Shown in pieces: positions 45,933 to 56,001 of a DNA stretch of 64,000 nucleotides. Positions within the stretch are counted from its first letter, which is position 1. Every line of letters begins with the position of its first letter. The translations under genes were made by a program, and so were the position numbers. The notes under the pieces were generated by a model that saw nothing but the letters and a program-made list of their open reading frames with translations, was not told the origin of the DNA and made no database searches. Origin of the DNA: Clostridium paraputrificum (GTDB lineage Bacteria > Bacillota > Clostridia > Clostridiales > Clostridiaceae); NCBI RefSeq assembly GCF_900447045.1, contig NZ_UAWH01000005.1, positions 806,001-870,000 of the forward strand, written 5' to 3'.

Positions 45933-46649
45933 ATGATAAAAGGAAGAATTCATTCAATAGAATCAATGGGACTAGTAGATGGTCCAGGAATAAGAGTAGT
46001 TGTATTTTTTCAAGGGTGTTCCCTAAGATGTAAGTTTTGCCATAACCCAGATACTTGGAATTGTAATGGTGGAGATGAGTATACCACTGAAGAATTAGTA
46101 AAGAAGATAGAAAGATTTAAACCTTACTTTAAGCAAAGTGGAGGAGGAGTAACCATTTCAGGTGGTGACCCATTAAGACAACCAGAATTCCTTATAGAAG
46201 TACTTAAGCTTTGTAAAGAAAAGGGAATACATACTTGTGTTGATACAGCAGGTTATGGTTTAGGGGAATATGATGAAATACTTAAGTATACTGATTTAGT
46301 ATTATATGATGTGAAACATTTTACTAGAGAAGGCTATAAGAAGGTTACTGGTTTGGAAATAGATGAATCACTTAATTTCTTAGAAGCGATGCAAAGAAAT
46401 AACACAAAGATGTGGATAAGACATGTTGTTGTTCCTGGATTAACAGATGGAGAGGAACATATAAAGGCATTAGGTGAATATATTAAAAATATCAAGAATG
46501 TAGAAAAGGTAGAGTTATTACCTTATCACTTACTTGGAGTAAATAAATATGAGAATTTAGGCATGGAGTATAGACTAGAAGGTACTCCTGCAATGGACAA
46601 AGAGATATGTAATAAGTATAAAGAATTACTTAATGAAGTAATTGGATAA
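45933..46649 (+). CDS. pflA: Pyruvate formate-lyase activating enzyme PflA
   Basis: A radical SAM enzyme that abstracts hydrogen from the PflB glycine. The cluster motif CSLRCKFCHNPDTW (CxxxCxxC) lies near residue 30, with the SAM-binding SGGDPLRQPEF and the activase segment LVDGPGIRVVVFFQGC. At 238 residues it is complete. It is in operon with pflB. Confidence 0.96.
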   Translation: MIKGRIHSIESMGLVDGPGIRVVVFFQGCSLRCKFCHNPDTWNCNGGDEYTTEELVKKIERFKPYFKQSGGGVTISGGDPLRQPEFLIEVLKLCKEKGIHTCVDTAGYGLGEYDEILKYTDLVLYDVKHFTREGYKKVTGLEIDESLNFLEAMQRNNTKMWIRHVVVPGLTDGEEHIKALGEYIKNIKNVEKVELLPYHLLGVNKYENLGMEYRLEGTPAMDKEICNKYKELLNEVIG

Positions 46650-46652
46650 AGA

Positions 46653-46681
46653 AAAAAACTTTGCGAAAGCAAAGTTTTTTT
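46653..46681. terminator. Terminator of pflBA, bidirectional
   Basis: AAAAAACTTTGC and GCAAAGTTTTTT pair perfectly around GAAA. It also serves the small gene on the opposite strand. Confidence 0.92.
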
Positions 46682-46694
46682 ATAATTTAAGATA

Positions 46695-46994
46695 TTATTT
46701 CTCTGAATCGTCATCTATATCAATATTATCTAATCCTAAACTCTTAATATCTTCTTCAGATATTTCTTTTGGATCAAGTTCTTTAGGTACTTCAATTTTA
46801 GAGTTTGCTTTATGTTCAGCTTCTCTTCTTGCTTTTTGAAGTTTGCTTGGGTTAAAGAACATTGATATGCTTAAAAAAGTTCCTATTAAAATAGCTAATG
46901 GTAATAGCTTCATACCAAAGAAAAAATAAAATCCTATAGATAATACAGCATCTGTTAGTAAAGCTTTTATCATATTTTTAGTACTAAAATCCAT
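46695..46994 (-). CDS. Small membrane protein of unknown function
   Basis: A 99-residue protein with two predicted membrane helices (about 8-40, rich in Phe, Ile and Leu). A basic segment (KLQKARREAEHK) follows, and then a strongly acidic tail (DIDDDSEK). I do not recognise a family. ATG 46994 is chosen because GGGGAGGAC lies just upstream; the longer frame to 47033 would include the ribosome site. It diverges from the M48 protease gene. Confidence 0.65.
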   Translation of the reverse strand: MDFSTKNMIKALLTDAVLSIGFYFFFGMKLLPLAILIGTFLSISMFFNPSKLQKARREAEHKANSKIEVPKELDPKEISEEDIKSLGLDNIDIDDDSEK

Positions 46995-47146
46995 AAATAA
47001 GTCCTCCCCACTAAATATATCTTTATTATACATAATTATAAAAAAATTTACAATTATATAAAGGAAATAAGTTAAATGTTTACATAGTTTTTAGAAATAT
47101 TTTTGAGATTATATAAATATATATAAACATGGATGGAGGAGATAAA

Positions 47147-48388
47147 ATGAAAAAGTTTCTTTTAAAAACCTTTCTTGCATTTTCTCTTATTTTTATATTT
47201 TTATTCTCAATGACTATGGTATTAGAAAATAAGAATAAGAAGGCTCTTCAAAGTAAAGTTAAAGTAGAGTGTGAGATAAGGGATGGTGAGATAATTATTC
47301 CACAAACACCAGATAAAGTAGCTGCAAATTATGAGTTTACTAAATTATACTTTTACAGTGGCATCGTATTAAGTCTTATTCTTCCTATATTATTCTATAT
47401 TTATGGTGGTATTGGATTAATAAAGAGATGGAATTTTAGGTTTAAAATAGTTGAAGGTGGAATTCTTTTTATTGTTTATTACCTATTTAATATGATTTTA
47501 ATGTTTCCTAAATCACTTTTTAGTTCTTTCTATAGAGGGAGACTTGTTGGATTAAGTAATTTAGGCTTTTTAGATTTTCTTAAAGATTATATAGTAAGTG
47601 ATTCTATAGATTTACTTATTTCACTTCCAATAGTAGCCATAATATATGTTATTTTTCTTAAGAGAAAAAGTTGGTATTTCTTATCAGCAGTAATACTAAT
47701 AAGCGTATCTCTAATAGGTAATTATATTTATCCATATTTTGATGAGGCCCAAAATGATTTAGTGCCTATGGAGGAGGGAGAATTAAAGAGCAAAATAATA
47801 GATTTATCAAAAGAAGCTGGAATAGAAAATTTAGATATAAAGGTTATTCCTAAAAGTGGTGAAACAAATAGTATGAATGCCTATATGACAGGAATTAATA
47901 ATAGTAGAAGAATAGTATTTTGGGATACTACTTTAAATGGATTAAGTGAAAAAGAGGTATTATCAGTAGCAGCTCATGAGATGGGGCACTATAAATTAAA
48001 CCATATTCAGAAATCAACAATAATATCATCTTTATTGACACTAATGACATTAATGTTAGTTCATAATTTAATGAGAAGATTTTCAACTAAAGATTATAGA
48101 AAAATAGAAAAAGTACCATATATATTATTTATCTTAAATGTAATTGGCCTTTTATTTTCACCAATTGAAACAGCTTACTCTAGAAAGATGGAAGTAGAGG
48201 CTGATACCTTTGCAATGGAAATAACTAATGATGGATATACAAATGGAGCTTTAGAGATTAAGTTTATAGAAAGCAATTTAACTCCAGTTGATGTTGATCC
48301 AGTAATTAAATGGCTAGCTTATGATCATCCTACTTGTAGAGAAAGAATAGAACTAAGTAATGAGTTTATAAAGAAAAAATGTGAATAA
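47147..48388 (+). CDS. M48 family membrane zinc metallopeptidase
   Basis: A 413-residue membrane protease with several N-terminal helices. The zinc motif HEMGH lies in SVAAHEMGHYKLNHI and the third ligand Glu in SRKMEVEADTFAME. This is the Ste24/HtpX type of layout, with the active site at the membrane surface and a YDHPTCRERIE motif near the C-terminus, typical of Ste24-like members. It probably degrades or processes membrane proteins. ATG 47147 follows GGAGGAGAT. Confidence 0.9.
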   Translation: MKKFLLKTFLAFSLIFIFLFSMTMVLENKNKKALQSKVKVECEIRDGEIIIPQTPDKVAANYEFTKLYFYSGIVLSLILPILFYIYGGIGLIKRWNFRFKIVEGGILFIVYYLFNMILMFPKSLFSSFYRGRLVGLSNLGFLDFLKDYIVSDSIDLLISLPIVAIIYVIFLKRKSWYFLSAVILISVSLIGNYIYPYFDEAQNDLVPMEEGELKSKIIDLSKEAGIENLDIKVIPKSGETNSMNAYMTGINNSRRIVFWDTTLNGLSEKEVLSVAAHEMGHYKLNHIQKSTIISSLLTLMTLMLVHNLMRRFSTKDYRKIEKVPYILFILNVIGLLFSPIETAYSRKMEVEADTFAMEITNDGYTNGALEIKFIESNLTPVDVDPVIKWLAYDHPTCRERIELSNEFIKKKCE

Positions 48389-48404
48389 AGTTCACATTTT
48401 TTTA
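48376..48404 (+). terminator. Terminator of the M48 gene
   Basis: AAAATGTGAA (48376-48385) and TTCACATTTT (48391-48400) pair around the stop codon, then more Ts. Confidence 0.85.
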
Positions 48405-48782
48405 GATTTATTTTATTCATGTGTATATATGAGTATTTCCGAGATTAATAAGAATATTTTATTTTTTTCTAGAATAAAAGTATAAAAAGTAAAAAAATGT
48501 ATTAAAGTCTGTGGTAAGATTAAATTGTAATTACAAAAAAATGGAATAAGAATAGAATGTTAGATGTTTATGCAGAAACTACTATGAATGAACAAGGTTA
48601 GAATTGAGGTGGCCATGCTATAAGCCAATACAATATTAGATACAAGGATTATAAAATGACCAGGAATGGAATAGAGCTTGTTTTAGAAATGGAGAGCAGT
48701 TGAGAAGTTATTATATAGATTACTCGAAAACAGTACAAAAATAGTTAATATAAAGTAGATATTCTCTACTTTAAGAATGTGA
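48405..48782. other. Gene-free region before the ABC cluster
   Basis: About 380 bases with stops in all frames. The base composition from 48540 on is less AT-skewed than a typical spacer here and looks like worn coding sequence, but no product can be named. No ribosome site is seen before the next gene. Confidence 0.4.
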
Positions 48783-50372
48783 ATGGTATGGTTTATGAGG
48801 ATTATAAGTTTAATAAGGTATGAGCTAATAGAATTACGTAGAAAACCAATAGTTATAATAGTTGGAATACTTTTTTTATTTGGTCTTCAACAAGTCTTGT
48901 GGGCAGGAAAAATAGACAATTCATTTAATCTTGGATTAGTTACTTTTTTAAAGAATTATTGGTTGCCAATAAATTTGATCTATATTCCTTTACTAATAAT
49001 TTTTTCAGATATAGGAGCAAGTGATACAGAAGTTTTTAAGATAATTAATATAAAGCCAGTAAATAGGTTTGCAAGTAAGGTTTGTGCTAGCCTAATTATA
49101 ACCGGTTTAATATTATTTGTAACTTTAATTACTCTTATTCTTGTAGGATGGATTTGTAATGTTCCGTTTAAATACTTTCTATATCAATCAAGCTTAGCAT
49201 TAATAAATTGTTCTTTGTCTTTGTTTACCATTATGGGTTTAGGGCTACTTATAGGGAAATTTATAAAGATTGATATTATTAAATATATATTGATTTTATT
49301 ATTATTCATGGGGATTAATAATTTTTATAAAAATACAAATGTATTAGCGCCATTATATCATATTGATATGGTTCAAAGCACTTTTGAATTGATTTCTACA
49401 GGATCTGTCTTTAAAAGTCATATAATTATTTATACTTTAATAATTATCTTGTCTTTAATATTATTATACATTGGAGAAGGAGATGGTAAAAAAGGTTTAA
49501 TAAGTGTTAAATCTATAATATGTACCGTTGTTGTAATTGGAATAATATCTTTAATTATATTGAATACAAAAAAGTTTGAACCTGTAGAATATAGTGTGGC
49601 AACTGATAATATTGGTATTTTATATGATGAAAACAAAGAAAACAATGATGGATTTAATATACTTGAATATGATATGAAAATTAATATTAATAAAGAATTT
49701 AAAAATGATTGTAATATAAAAATAGAAGTGGTGAATGACAATTTGTCTACTATAAAACTAAAGTTATTTAATAAATTGGAAGTTACAGAACTTTCTTTGA
49801 ATAACAAAGATATATCATTTGAAAGAGATGGAGATAACATAATAATTAATAGAGATACATATGATAGAACTCTTAATATAAACATTAAATATAAGGGGAT
49901 AATTAATACTTTTGGTGAGAGAGAAGGTAAAAAGTATTTCTCCAATAGTAGTAGTATATTTTTAGCAGATTATTTTGAATGGTATCCAAAGGGAGAATAT
50001 AGGGGATATGATAAAAAATATAGCTTGAATATAATTAAAAGTGGTAATAAAAAGATATACAGTAATCTAAATTCAACAAGTGCTGGGAAGTATGAGGGAA
50101 GGGATAAAGAGATTTTTTTAGTGATGGGAAATATTGAAGAAAAGAAGTATGATAATCATACTTATGTAGGAAATATAGAGTTAATAGATTCTAGAGAAAA
50201 AGTAGAAGTAGTTAATAGTATATTTAATGAAGATGAAATAAGTATGTTAAATGAAAAAACAAATATAATTTTCACACCAAGAAGTGATAAGCAATATTTA
50301 GTTAGAAATATATATAAAGATTACGTTTTAATAGGAGAATTAGATTTTCAAAATAAAATTTATAGAAATTAG
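48783..50372 (+). CDS. ABC-2-type permease with an M1-peptidase-like N-domain, no protease domain
   Basis: Residues 1-250 form six or seven membrane helices like an ABC-2 permease (start IISLIRYELIELRRKP). After a further helix near 250-262, residues about 275-450 form a beta-rich extracytoplasmic domain. LNNKDISFERDGDNIIINRD and ADYFEWYPKGEY resemble the N-terminal beta domain of M1 aminopeptidases that some ABC permeases carry. The zinc HExxH domain is absent; the protein stops at residue 529. No clear ribosome site precedes the ATG (48783 or 48795). It is followed by an ATPase and a broken permease. The function is unknown. Confidence 0.62.
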   Translation: MVWFMRIISLIRYELIELRRKPIVIIVGILFLFGLQQVLWAGKIDNSFNLGLVTFLKNYWLPINLIYIPLLIIFSDIGASDTEVFKIINIKPVNRFASKVCASLIITGLILFVTLITLILVGWICNVPFKYFLYQSSLALINCSLSLFTIMGLGLLIGKFIKIDIIKYILILLLFMGINNFYKNTNVLAPLYHIDMVQSTFELISTGSVFKSHIIIYTLIIILSLILLYIGEGDGKKGLISVKSIICTVVVIGIISLIILNTKKFEPVEYSVATDNIGILYDENKENNDGFNILEYDMKININKEFKNDCNIKIEVVNDNLSTIKLKLFNKLEVTELSLNNKDISFERDGDNIIINRDTYDRTLNINIKYKGIINTFGEREGKKYFSNSSSIFLADYFEWYPKGEYRGYDKKYSLNIIKSGNKKIYSNLNSTSAGKYEGRDKEIFLVMGNIEEKKYDNHTYVGNIELIDSREKVEVVNSIFNEDEISMLNEKTNIIFTPRSDKQYLVRNIYKDYVLIGELDFQNKIYRN

Positions 50373-50381
50373 GAGAAGGCT

Positions 50382-51269
50382 ATGAATAACTTGAAGGTAA
50401 GTGATGTGAGTTATGAATATAAAAACTTAAGAGCATTAGATAATATTTCTTTTGAAGTTAATGATGGATTAATAGGGGTGTTAGGAGCTAATGGAGCAGG
50501 TAAGAGTACACTTATGAAGCTTATAACAACATTATATAAACTTCAAGGGGGAAGTATAGAGCTAAATGGCTTATCATATGATAAGAACTTAAAGGATATA
50601 CGAAATAGTTTGGGGTACTTACCACAGAATTTTGAGGTATATGATAATCTTACAGGTGAAGAGTTTCTCCAAATAGTTGCGTCATTAAAAAAGGGAATTA
50701 AAGGATTGGAAAGATGTAAGCATATAGATGAAATAGTAAATACTCTGAATATGAAAAAGTTTATTGGAAGAAAAATTAAAGAGTATTCAGGTGGCATGAA
50801 ACAAAAGCTTGGTTTTGCTCAAGCATTAATAGGATATCCAAAAGTAATAATAATGGATGAGCCTACAGTAGGATTAGACCCAGAGCAGAGAAATATTATT
50901 AGGGAGCTTTTTCCTAGAATAAGTAGAGATAGAATAGTATTTGTAACTACTCATATAGTTGAGGATATAGAGAATTATTGTAATTATTTAATTGTGTTAA
51001 AAGATGGAGAATTAATATATAAAGGTTCAAAAGAAAGTTTTATAGAAGAAGTAATGGGATTATTGTGGGAAGTAACCTTCTCTGGAGAGGAATATGTTAA
51101 GAATTTGGATAAGCTGAAAATTATATCTACTATTATAGATGGTGATTGTTTTAGGATAAGGTATATAAGTAAGAAAGCCGAAGTAGAAAATTCACAAAAT
51201 ATTATACCAACGTTACAGGACTCATATATAATCCATAGTATGAAATATGAAAATGGGTGGAATATATGA
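50382..51269 (+). CDS. ABC transporter ATP-binding protein
   Basis: Walker A GANGAGKST, signature YSGGMKQKLGFA, Walker B KVIIMDEPTVGLDPEQ and the switch His TTHIVED are intact. The 295-residue length includes a C-terminal extension common in ABC-2 exporters. It probably works with the two flanking membrane proteins. The stop overlaps the next start by four bases (ATGA). With the last permease broken, the transporter may be inactive or may use only the first permease. Confidence 0.88.
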   Translation: MNNLKVSDVSYEYKNLRALDNISFEVNDGLIGVLGANGAGKSTLMKLITTLYKLQGGSIELNGLSYDKNLKDIRNSLGYLPQNFEVYDNLTGEEFLQIVASLKKGIKGLERCKHIDEIVNTLNMKKFIGRKIKEYSGGMKQKLGFAQALIGYPKVIIMDEPTVGLDPEQRNIIRELFPRISRDRIVFVTTHIVEDIENYCNYLIVLKDGELIYKGSKESFIEEVMGLLWEVTFSGEEYVKNLDKLKIISTIIDGDCFRIRYISKKAEVENSQNIIPTLQDSYIIHSMKYENGWNI

Positions 51270-51957
51270 TAAAAGAATACTTTAAGCATATAGAAAACAT
51301 ATTAAAAGTACCTATATTGAAGATAGGTATGGGTATAGCATTATTTATAAATATATATTTTATAGTAATAAAATTTAAGAATTTAGGTAGTAAAGAATAT
51401 TTTTCAACTATAGGAGTATTTGAAGGTGTAATAAATTTTTGGATGTTGCTATTTTGTACAACATGTATATTGTTTATTATAGGTATGGATTATACCAATA
51501 GTATATAGTAGATATTTCTATTATTGCTGGTGGTAGTAAAAGTAATATTTATGTTATAAGAAAGCTAATAACCTTCCTTTCTATCTATATACCAATATAT
51601 TTTTGTACGGCTATTAATGTTTTGATTGGAATGAGGATAGATGGACATGCAAATATAAAAACTATACTTATATATTCTTTAATCACCCAAATCTTTGTAA
51701 TATCTTTTACACTTTTATGTATAGGGGTAACAAGAAGTATTTCTATTAGTATGACACTTGTTACATTTGGATATTTTATTCAAGAATTTTTATGGAGGGG
51801 AAAGATAACTAAAGAATATGGAGTGCTAGCTCATAGATTCTTTTTAGATGTTGGAGATGATTCTTTTAGAGTTAAGGTGAAATTATTTTACTTTATACTA
51901 TCAATTGTATTTTTATGGGGGTTTTATAAAAGTATAGGAAGAAAAAGGCATATATAA
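51266..51957 (+). pseudogene. ABC transporter permease, frameshifted
   Basis: The frame beginning at ATG 51266 (IKEYFKHIENILKVP) reaches a TAG at 51506-51508. The frame continues, two bases out, as VDISIIAGGSKSNIYVIRKL and on to 51957 with further membrane helices. Deleting one TA from GTATATAG (51501-51508) restores a single protein of about 230 residues. That is the expected size and pattern of an ABC-2 permease, where the segment after the break resembles the usual STGISKxKIYLGK region. It is either a true pseudogene, a phase-variable TA tract or a sequence error. Confidence 0.8.
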
Positions 51958-51976
51958 TTATTTGATATTATATAAA

Positions 51977-52001
51977 AGAGAAATTGCAAAGCAATTTCTC
52001 T
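51977..52001. terminator. Bidirectional terminator, ABC cluster / exonuclease
   Basis: AGAGAAATTGC (51977-51987) and GCAATTTCTCT (51991-52001) pair perfectly around AAA. It is the same stem as at 15558 and 56002. Confidence 0.85.
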
Positions 52002-52008
52002 TTCTAAA

Positions 52009-52620
52009 TTAATTTAATAATTTTTTTGAAAAATATCCTCTTGGGATATAGCCCTTCTTTAAACCTTCTATAATTAACAAGTAAGTTGCTGCAGTATCAA
52101 ATCTAGCATCATGATAGTCACCACTACCTTGGAATAGCTCATCAGCCTTACTTGATATTTGATCTTTTGTAATTCCTAAAAAATTAATTACTTCTTCAAG
52201 TTTTGGATTTTTATAATCTCCACTTGGTCTAAGAATTTTACATATATCTCTATAGTATTGCATTGTGCAGAACATATTCTTTGGCTCATAGTCAATTCCC
52301 ATAGCTTCAAGTTCTAATTTTAAGAATCTAACGTCAAAATTAACATTATGACCTATAACAAAATCGGCTTCACTAAAATCATTAATAAACTCTTCAATTA
52401 AATCTTCAATATATTGACCATTAGATAAATCATAAAGTTTTTCTAAAGAAAACCCATGAACAGCTTCAGCAGCTGGATCCATTTCGTCAACTGTAAAGAA
52501 AAAGTTTTTTCCTATTGTTTGTTGTGGTTTTGTTGAAGCATCTATTGTAATATAGCTTAATTGACAAATATGTCCTGGTTTAATACTTGTTGTTTCAGTA
52601 TCAAAGATTAATAACTTCAT
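52009..52620 (-). CDS. DEDDh 3'-5' exonuclease (DnaQ-like)
   Basis: Exo I is FDTETTS at the N-terminus, Exo II is GHNVNFDVRFL and Exo III is YHDARFDTAATY with the His-Asp pair, the DEDDh pattern of the polymerase epsilon / RNase T group. At 203 residues it is a stand-alone exonuclease, acting on DNA or RNA ends. A ribosome site (AGGAGG) precedes the ATG. It lies downstream of the arginase gene, 63 bases away. Confidence 0.88.
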   Translation of the reverse strand: MKLLIFDTETTSIKPGHICQLSYITIDASTKPQQTIGKNFFFTVDEMDPAAEAVHGFSLEKLYDLSNGQYIEDLIEEFINDFSEADFVIGHNVNFDVRFLKLELEAMGIDYEPKNMFCTMQYYRDICKILRPSGDYKNPKLEEVINFLGITKDQISSKADELFQGSGDYHDARFDTAATYLLIIEGLKKGYIPRGYFSKKLLN

Positions 52621-52683
52621 ATTAGTTCCTCCTGTTGAAGCGATTATAATAAAAATATTATATCATAATTAAAACTTTAGGAA

Positions 52684-53580
52684 CTATAGATTATTACTAA
52701 TTTCTTCTAAAAGGCTTAAACAGTTATTTAAAGTAATATCTTCCTTATCTAAGCTTGGATTAAATTCTACAAAGTCAATAGATCTAATAAGATTAGTATT
52801 TAATAAGTCTTTTATAATCTTTTTTCCACCTTCCATAGTTAGTCCATCTACTACAGGTGTGCCTGTACCAGGAATAAAAGTAGGATCTATTGAATCTATA
52901 TCAAAACTTAAGTGAACATTATTTATGTTTGACGAATCTAAAGTAGAAATTAATTCTTCCAAGCATTTTTCTAATCCTTTTTCTTTTATATCGTTCATAG
53001 TCCAAACATTTAAATGCTTATTTTCAATTAATTCAATTTCACCTTTATCTAGATCCCTTGCACCAATTATATAAACATTTTTAGGATTAACTTTACAACC
53101 TTTATAATAAATATTTATTAAAGAATCATATCCAACGCCCATAGAAGCAGCTAAAGGCATACCATGAACATTACCAGAAGGTGATGTTTCTGGTGTATTT
53201 ATATCTCCATGAGCATCTACCCAAATTACAGCTAGGTCTTGTCCGAAATATTTACCACAACCAGCTAAGCTTCCCATACCAAGAGCATGATCTCCACCAA
53301 TTACTAAAGGTAATGCACCATTATCAAAAGAGTTATTAACTTTATCAGCTAATTCATTATTTATATTAATTATTTCATCTAAATACTTCATTTTGTTATT
53401 ACATTTATATTTATTTTCAGAGGATACTTTATTTACTTTTACGTTTCCTAAGTCACATACCTCATGTTTTTTAGTAAATACATCAATTAAACCATTTTTT
53501 CTTAGAATATCAGGTCCCTTTTCTACACCGGGTTTATCACAACCATAGAACAAAGGAACTCCTATAATATTTATCTTCAT
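52684..53580 (-). CDS. rocF: Arginase
   Basis: It hydrolyses arginine to ornithine and urea with two Mn ions. The metal motifs are GGDHALGMG, WVDAHGDINTP and SFDIDSIDP, and the arginase-specific SGNVHGMPL loop separates it from agmatinases. At 298 residues it is full length. It is monocistronic or co-transcribed with the exonuclease. No urease is seen here. Confidence 0.9.
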   Translation of the reverse strand: MKINIIGVPLFYGCDKPGVEKGPDILRKNGLIDVFTKKHEVCDLGNVKVNKVSSENKYKCNNKMKYLDEIININNELADKVNNSFDNGALPLVIGGDHALGMGSLAGCGKYFGQDLAVIWVDAHGDINTPETSPSGNVHGMPLAASMGVGYDSLINIYYKGCKVNPKNVYIIGARDLDKGEIELIENKHLNVWTMNDIKEKGLEKCLEELISTLDSSNINNVHLSFDIDSIDPTFIPGTGTPVVDGLTMEGGKKIIKDLLNTNLIRSIDFVEFNPSLDKEDITLNNCLSLLEEISNNL

Positions 53581-53892
53581 TTCATTCCTCCAAGTATGCT
53601 AACAAATTTTTAAAATAGCTACAGGTACTATATTAATCTTTTAAAAGTTTAATGTAAATAATATTTTAAAAATTTCATATTATTATTATAGTTTGGGATA
53701 ATTAGAAATTTAAATTCAAATTTATTATATGTAAAATACGAAAAAAAAGTAAAAATAAGTACAAATAAAAAGAAAATATTTCCTAAAATTAATTGATAAT
53801 AATTATTATATGAGATATAATATTTGTAACGGGAATAAAATATTATCTATATAGTAAAACTAAGTAATAGAACTAATATAGGAGGGTTGAAA
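53581..53892. other. Divergent region arginase / ldh
   Basis: 312 very AT-rich bases. The plus-strand promoter of ldh is clear at its right end; nothing else stands out apart from A-rich tracts around 53738-53775. Confidence 0.5.
53793..53821 (+). promoter_or_regulatory. ldh promoter
   Basis: TTGATA (53793-53798), exactly 17 bases, TATAAT (53816-53821), preceded by A-rich sequence that could act as an UP element. Confidence 0.8.
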
Positions 53893-54843
53893 ATGATTGG
53901 AGAAGGAAAAAGAAAGATATCTATAATAGGAGCAGGTTTTGTAGGTGCAACAACAGCTTACGCCTTAATGAACAGTGGAATAGCAACGGAAATTTGTATA
54001 TACGACATAAATATGGAGAAGGCAATAGGTGAAGTAATGGACTTAGTTCATGGAACTTCATTTGTAAAACCTGTTAATATATATGCAGGTGGAATTAGTG
54101 AAACAAAGGATTCAGATATAATTATAATAACAGCTGGAGCTGGTCAAAAAGATGGAGAAACAAGGTTAGATCTTATTGATAAGAACTATAAGATTTTTGA
54201 AAGCTTTGTGCCAGAATTGGCTAAACTAAGTCCAGAATCAATACTATTAGTTGTATCTAATCCTGTAGATATTTTAACTTATATCACATATAAACTATCA
54301 GGATTCCCTAAAGAAAGAGTCATTGGATCAGGTACTGTACTTGACACTTCTAGATTGAAGTATGTTTTAGGTAAATATTTTGAAGTTAATAATAATAATG
54401 TGCATGGTTATGTTATAGGTGAGCATGGTGATAGTGAAGTTGTTACTTGGAGCAATGCAAGAATAGGGGTTGAAGACTTAGATAACTATTCTAAGGGAGT
54501 TAATTTAGAGTGGGATAAAGAAATTAAAAAAGTTATAGAAGATGATGTTAAAAATGCAGCGTATGAAATTATAAGTAGGAAAAAAGCAACTTATTTTGCT
54601 ATAGGTCTTGCTGTAAATAGAATAGTGGAAGCAATATTTAGAGATGAAAATTCAATTTTAACTGTATCTAGTTTGTTTGAAGGACAATATGGTATTAGTG
54701 ATATATATCTTGCAGTACCATCAATAGTTAACAGAAATGGTATAAAACAAGTTATAGAAATATCTTTAAATAGTGAAGAAGAAGATAAATTAAAGAAATC
54801 AGCAGACATATTAAAGAAGCATTTAAATGAATGTATTAAATAA
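53893..54843 (+). CDS. ldh: L-lactate dehydrogenase
   Basis: It reduces pyruvate to lactate with NADH. The Rossmann start is [18 protein letters not shown], the NAD-site NPVDILTYI motif follows, and the catalytic His lies in IGEHGDSE. Substrate Arg residues are in the loop [13 protein letters not shown], where Gln (GAGQK) marks lactate rather than malate specificity. ATG 53893 is chosen over TTG 53887 because AGGAGGG ends at 53886. It is monocistronic with a strong terminator. Confidence 0.95.
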   Translation: MIGEGKRKISIIGAGFVGATTAYALMNSGIATEICIYDINMEKAIGEVMDLVHGTSFVKPVNIYAGGISETKDSDIIIITAGAGQKDGETRLDLIDKNYKIFESFVPELAKLSPESILLVVSNPVDILTYITYKLSGFPKERVIGSGTVLDTSRLKYVLGKYFEVNNNNVHGYVIGEHGDSEVVTWSNARIGVEDLDNYSKGVNLEWDKEIKKVIEDDVKNAAYEIISRKKATYFAIGLAVNRIVEAIFRDENSILTVSSLFEGQYGISDIYLAVPSIVNRNGIKQVIEISLNSEEEDKLKKSADILKKHLNECIK

Positions 54844-54888
54844 AAGTAAGAAAGAAACACTTTTTAATAGTGTTTCTTTCTTACTTTT
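54842..54888 (+). terminator. ldh terminator
   Basis: Twenty-base arms at 54842-54861 and 54869-54888 pair around TTTTAAT, ending in TTTT. Confidence 0.92.
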
Positions 54889-54922
54889 GGAGAGATTTAG
54901 TACTTTTATTTAGATAATATAC

Positions 54923-54951
54923 TTCAATAACTTTAAGTAATTTGGTATAAT
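54923..54951 (+). promoter_or_regulatory. asnA promoter
   Basis: TTCAAT, 17 bases, TATAAT (54946-54951). The -35 is weak but the -10 is perfect. Confidence 0.6.
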
Positions 54952-54981
54952 TTATTTTATAAACTTTAAGGGGGCGTAACA

Positions 54982-55995
54982 ATGGATGTAGATGGAATAA
55001 TAATTCCAAAAGATTATGAAGTAAAAGAAACGCTTATAGAAACAGAAATTCATATAAAAAAAATTAAGGATTTCTTTGAAAGAACTTTATCAGAAAAATT
55101 AGACTTAATTAGAGTATCAGCACCGTTATTTGTAGGAGCATCCACTGGATTAAATGATAATTTAAATGGAGTTGAAAGACCTGTTAATTTTGACTTAAAA
55201 GCAACAGGAGAAGATGTAGAGATTGTTCATTCTTTAGCTAAATGGAAAAGATTAAGCTTATATAGATATGGTTTTGAACCTGGACATGGGTTATATACTG
55301 ATATGAATGCTATAAGAAGAGATGAAGACTTAGATAACATTCATTCAATTTATGTTGATCAATGGGACTGGGAAAAGATTATCTTAAAAGAAGAAAGAAA
55401 TGAAGAGAAGTTAAAAGAGATAGTTAGAAGTATATATAGTGTATTTAAAGAAACAGAGAACTTTGTAGCTAATGAATTAAAGTGTATAGAAAAGGAATTA
55501 CCTAATGAAATATTCATTATAACATCTCAAGAATTAGAAGATAAATATCCAAATTTATCTCCTAAAGATAGAGAAGATGCAATATGTAAAGAACATGGAG
55601 CTGTGTTTATAATGAAGATAGGAGATGTTTTAGCATCTGGAGAAAAACATGATGGAAGAGCACCAGATTATGATGATTGGAAGTTAAATGGAGATATTCT
55701 TTTCTGGTATCCAGTTTTAGATAGAGCTGTAGAGCTATCTTCTATGGGAATAAGAGTAGATAAGGACGCTTTAGAGTACCAATTAAAAAAGACAGGCTGT
55801 GAAGAAAGAAAGTCATTAGAGTTTCATAGATTGTTATTAGAAGGAAAACTTCCTTATACAGTAGGGGGAGGAATAGGACAATCAAGAATTTGTATGTACT
55901 TTCTAAGAAAAGCTCATATTGGAGAAGTGCAAGCTTCTGTTTGGGATGAAAAAAACCATAGGATATGTGAAGAAAACGGAATAAGACTATTATAG
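54982..55995 (+). CDS. asnA: Aspartate-ammonia ligase AsnA
   Basis: AsnA makes asparagine from aspartate, ammonia and ATP. It resembles class II aminoacyl-tRNA synthetase cores: [40 protein letters not shown] and the motif [14 protein letters not shown] near the end. At 337 residues it is full length. The ribosome site is a modest AGGGGG. No asparagine T-box is visible in the short leader. Confidence 0.95.
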   Translation: MDVDGIIIPKDYEVKETLIETEIHIKKIKDFFERTLSEKLDLIRVSAPLFVGASTGLNDNLNGVERPVNFDLKATGEDVEIVHSLAKWKRLSLYRYGFEPGHGLYTDMNAIRRDEDLDNIHSIYVDQWDWEKIILKEERNEEKLKEIVRSIYSVFKETENFVANELKCIEKELPNEIFIITSQELEDKYPNLSPKDREDAICKEHGAVFIMKIGDVLASGEKHDGRAPDYDDWKLNGDILFWYPVLDRAVELSSMGIRVDKDALEYQLKKTGCEERKSLEFHRLLLEGKLPYTVGGGIGQSRICMYFLRKAHIGEVQASVWDEKNHRICEENGIRLL

Positions 55996-56001
55996 AAAAA
56001 T

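Noticed and set aside
48562..48610. Short frame reading MLDVYAETTMNEQG, resembling the C-terminal end of a tyrosine recombinase
   Set aside because: Only about 14 residues match a common end motif; no catalytic Arg or Tyr segments and no attachment repeats are visible nearby.
49430..49945. Long reverse-strand frame of 171 codons within the ABC permease gene
   Set aside because: It lies entirely inside a coding gene in the opposite strand, has no ribosome site and a composition typical of a shadow frame.
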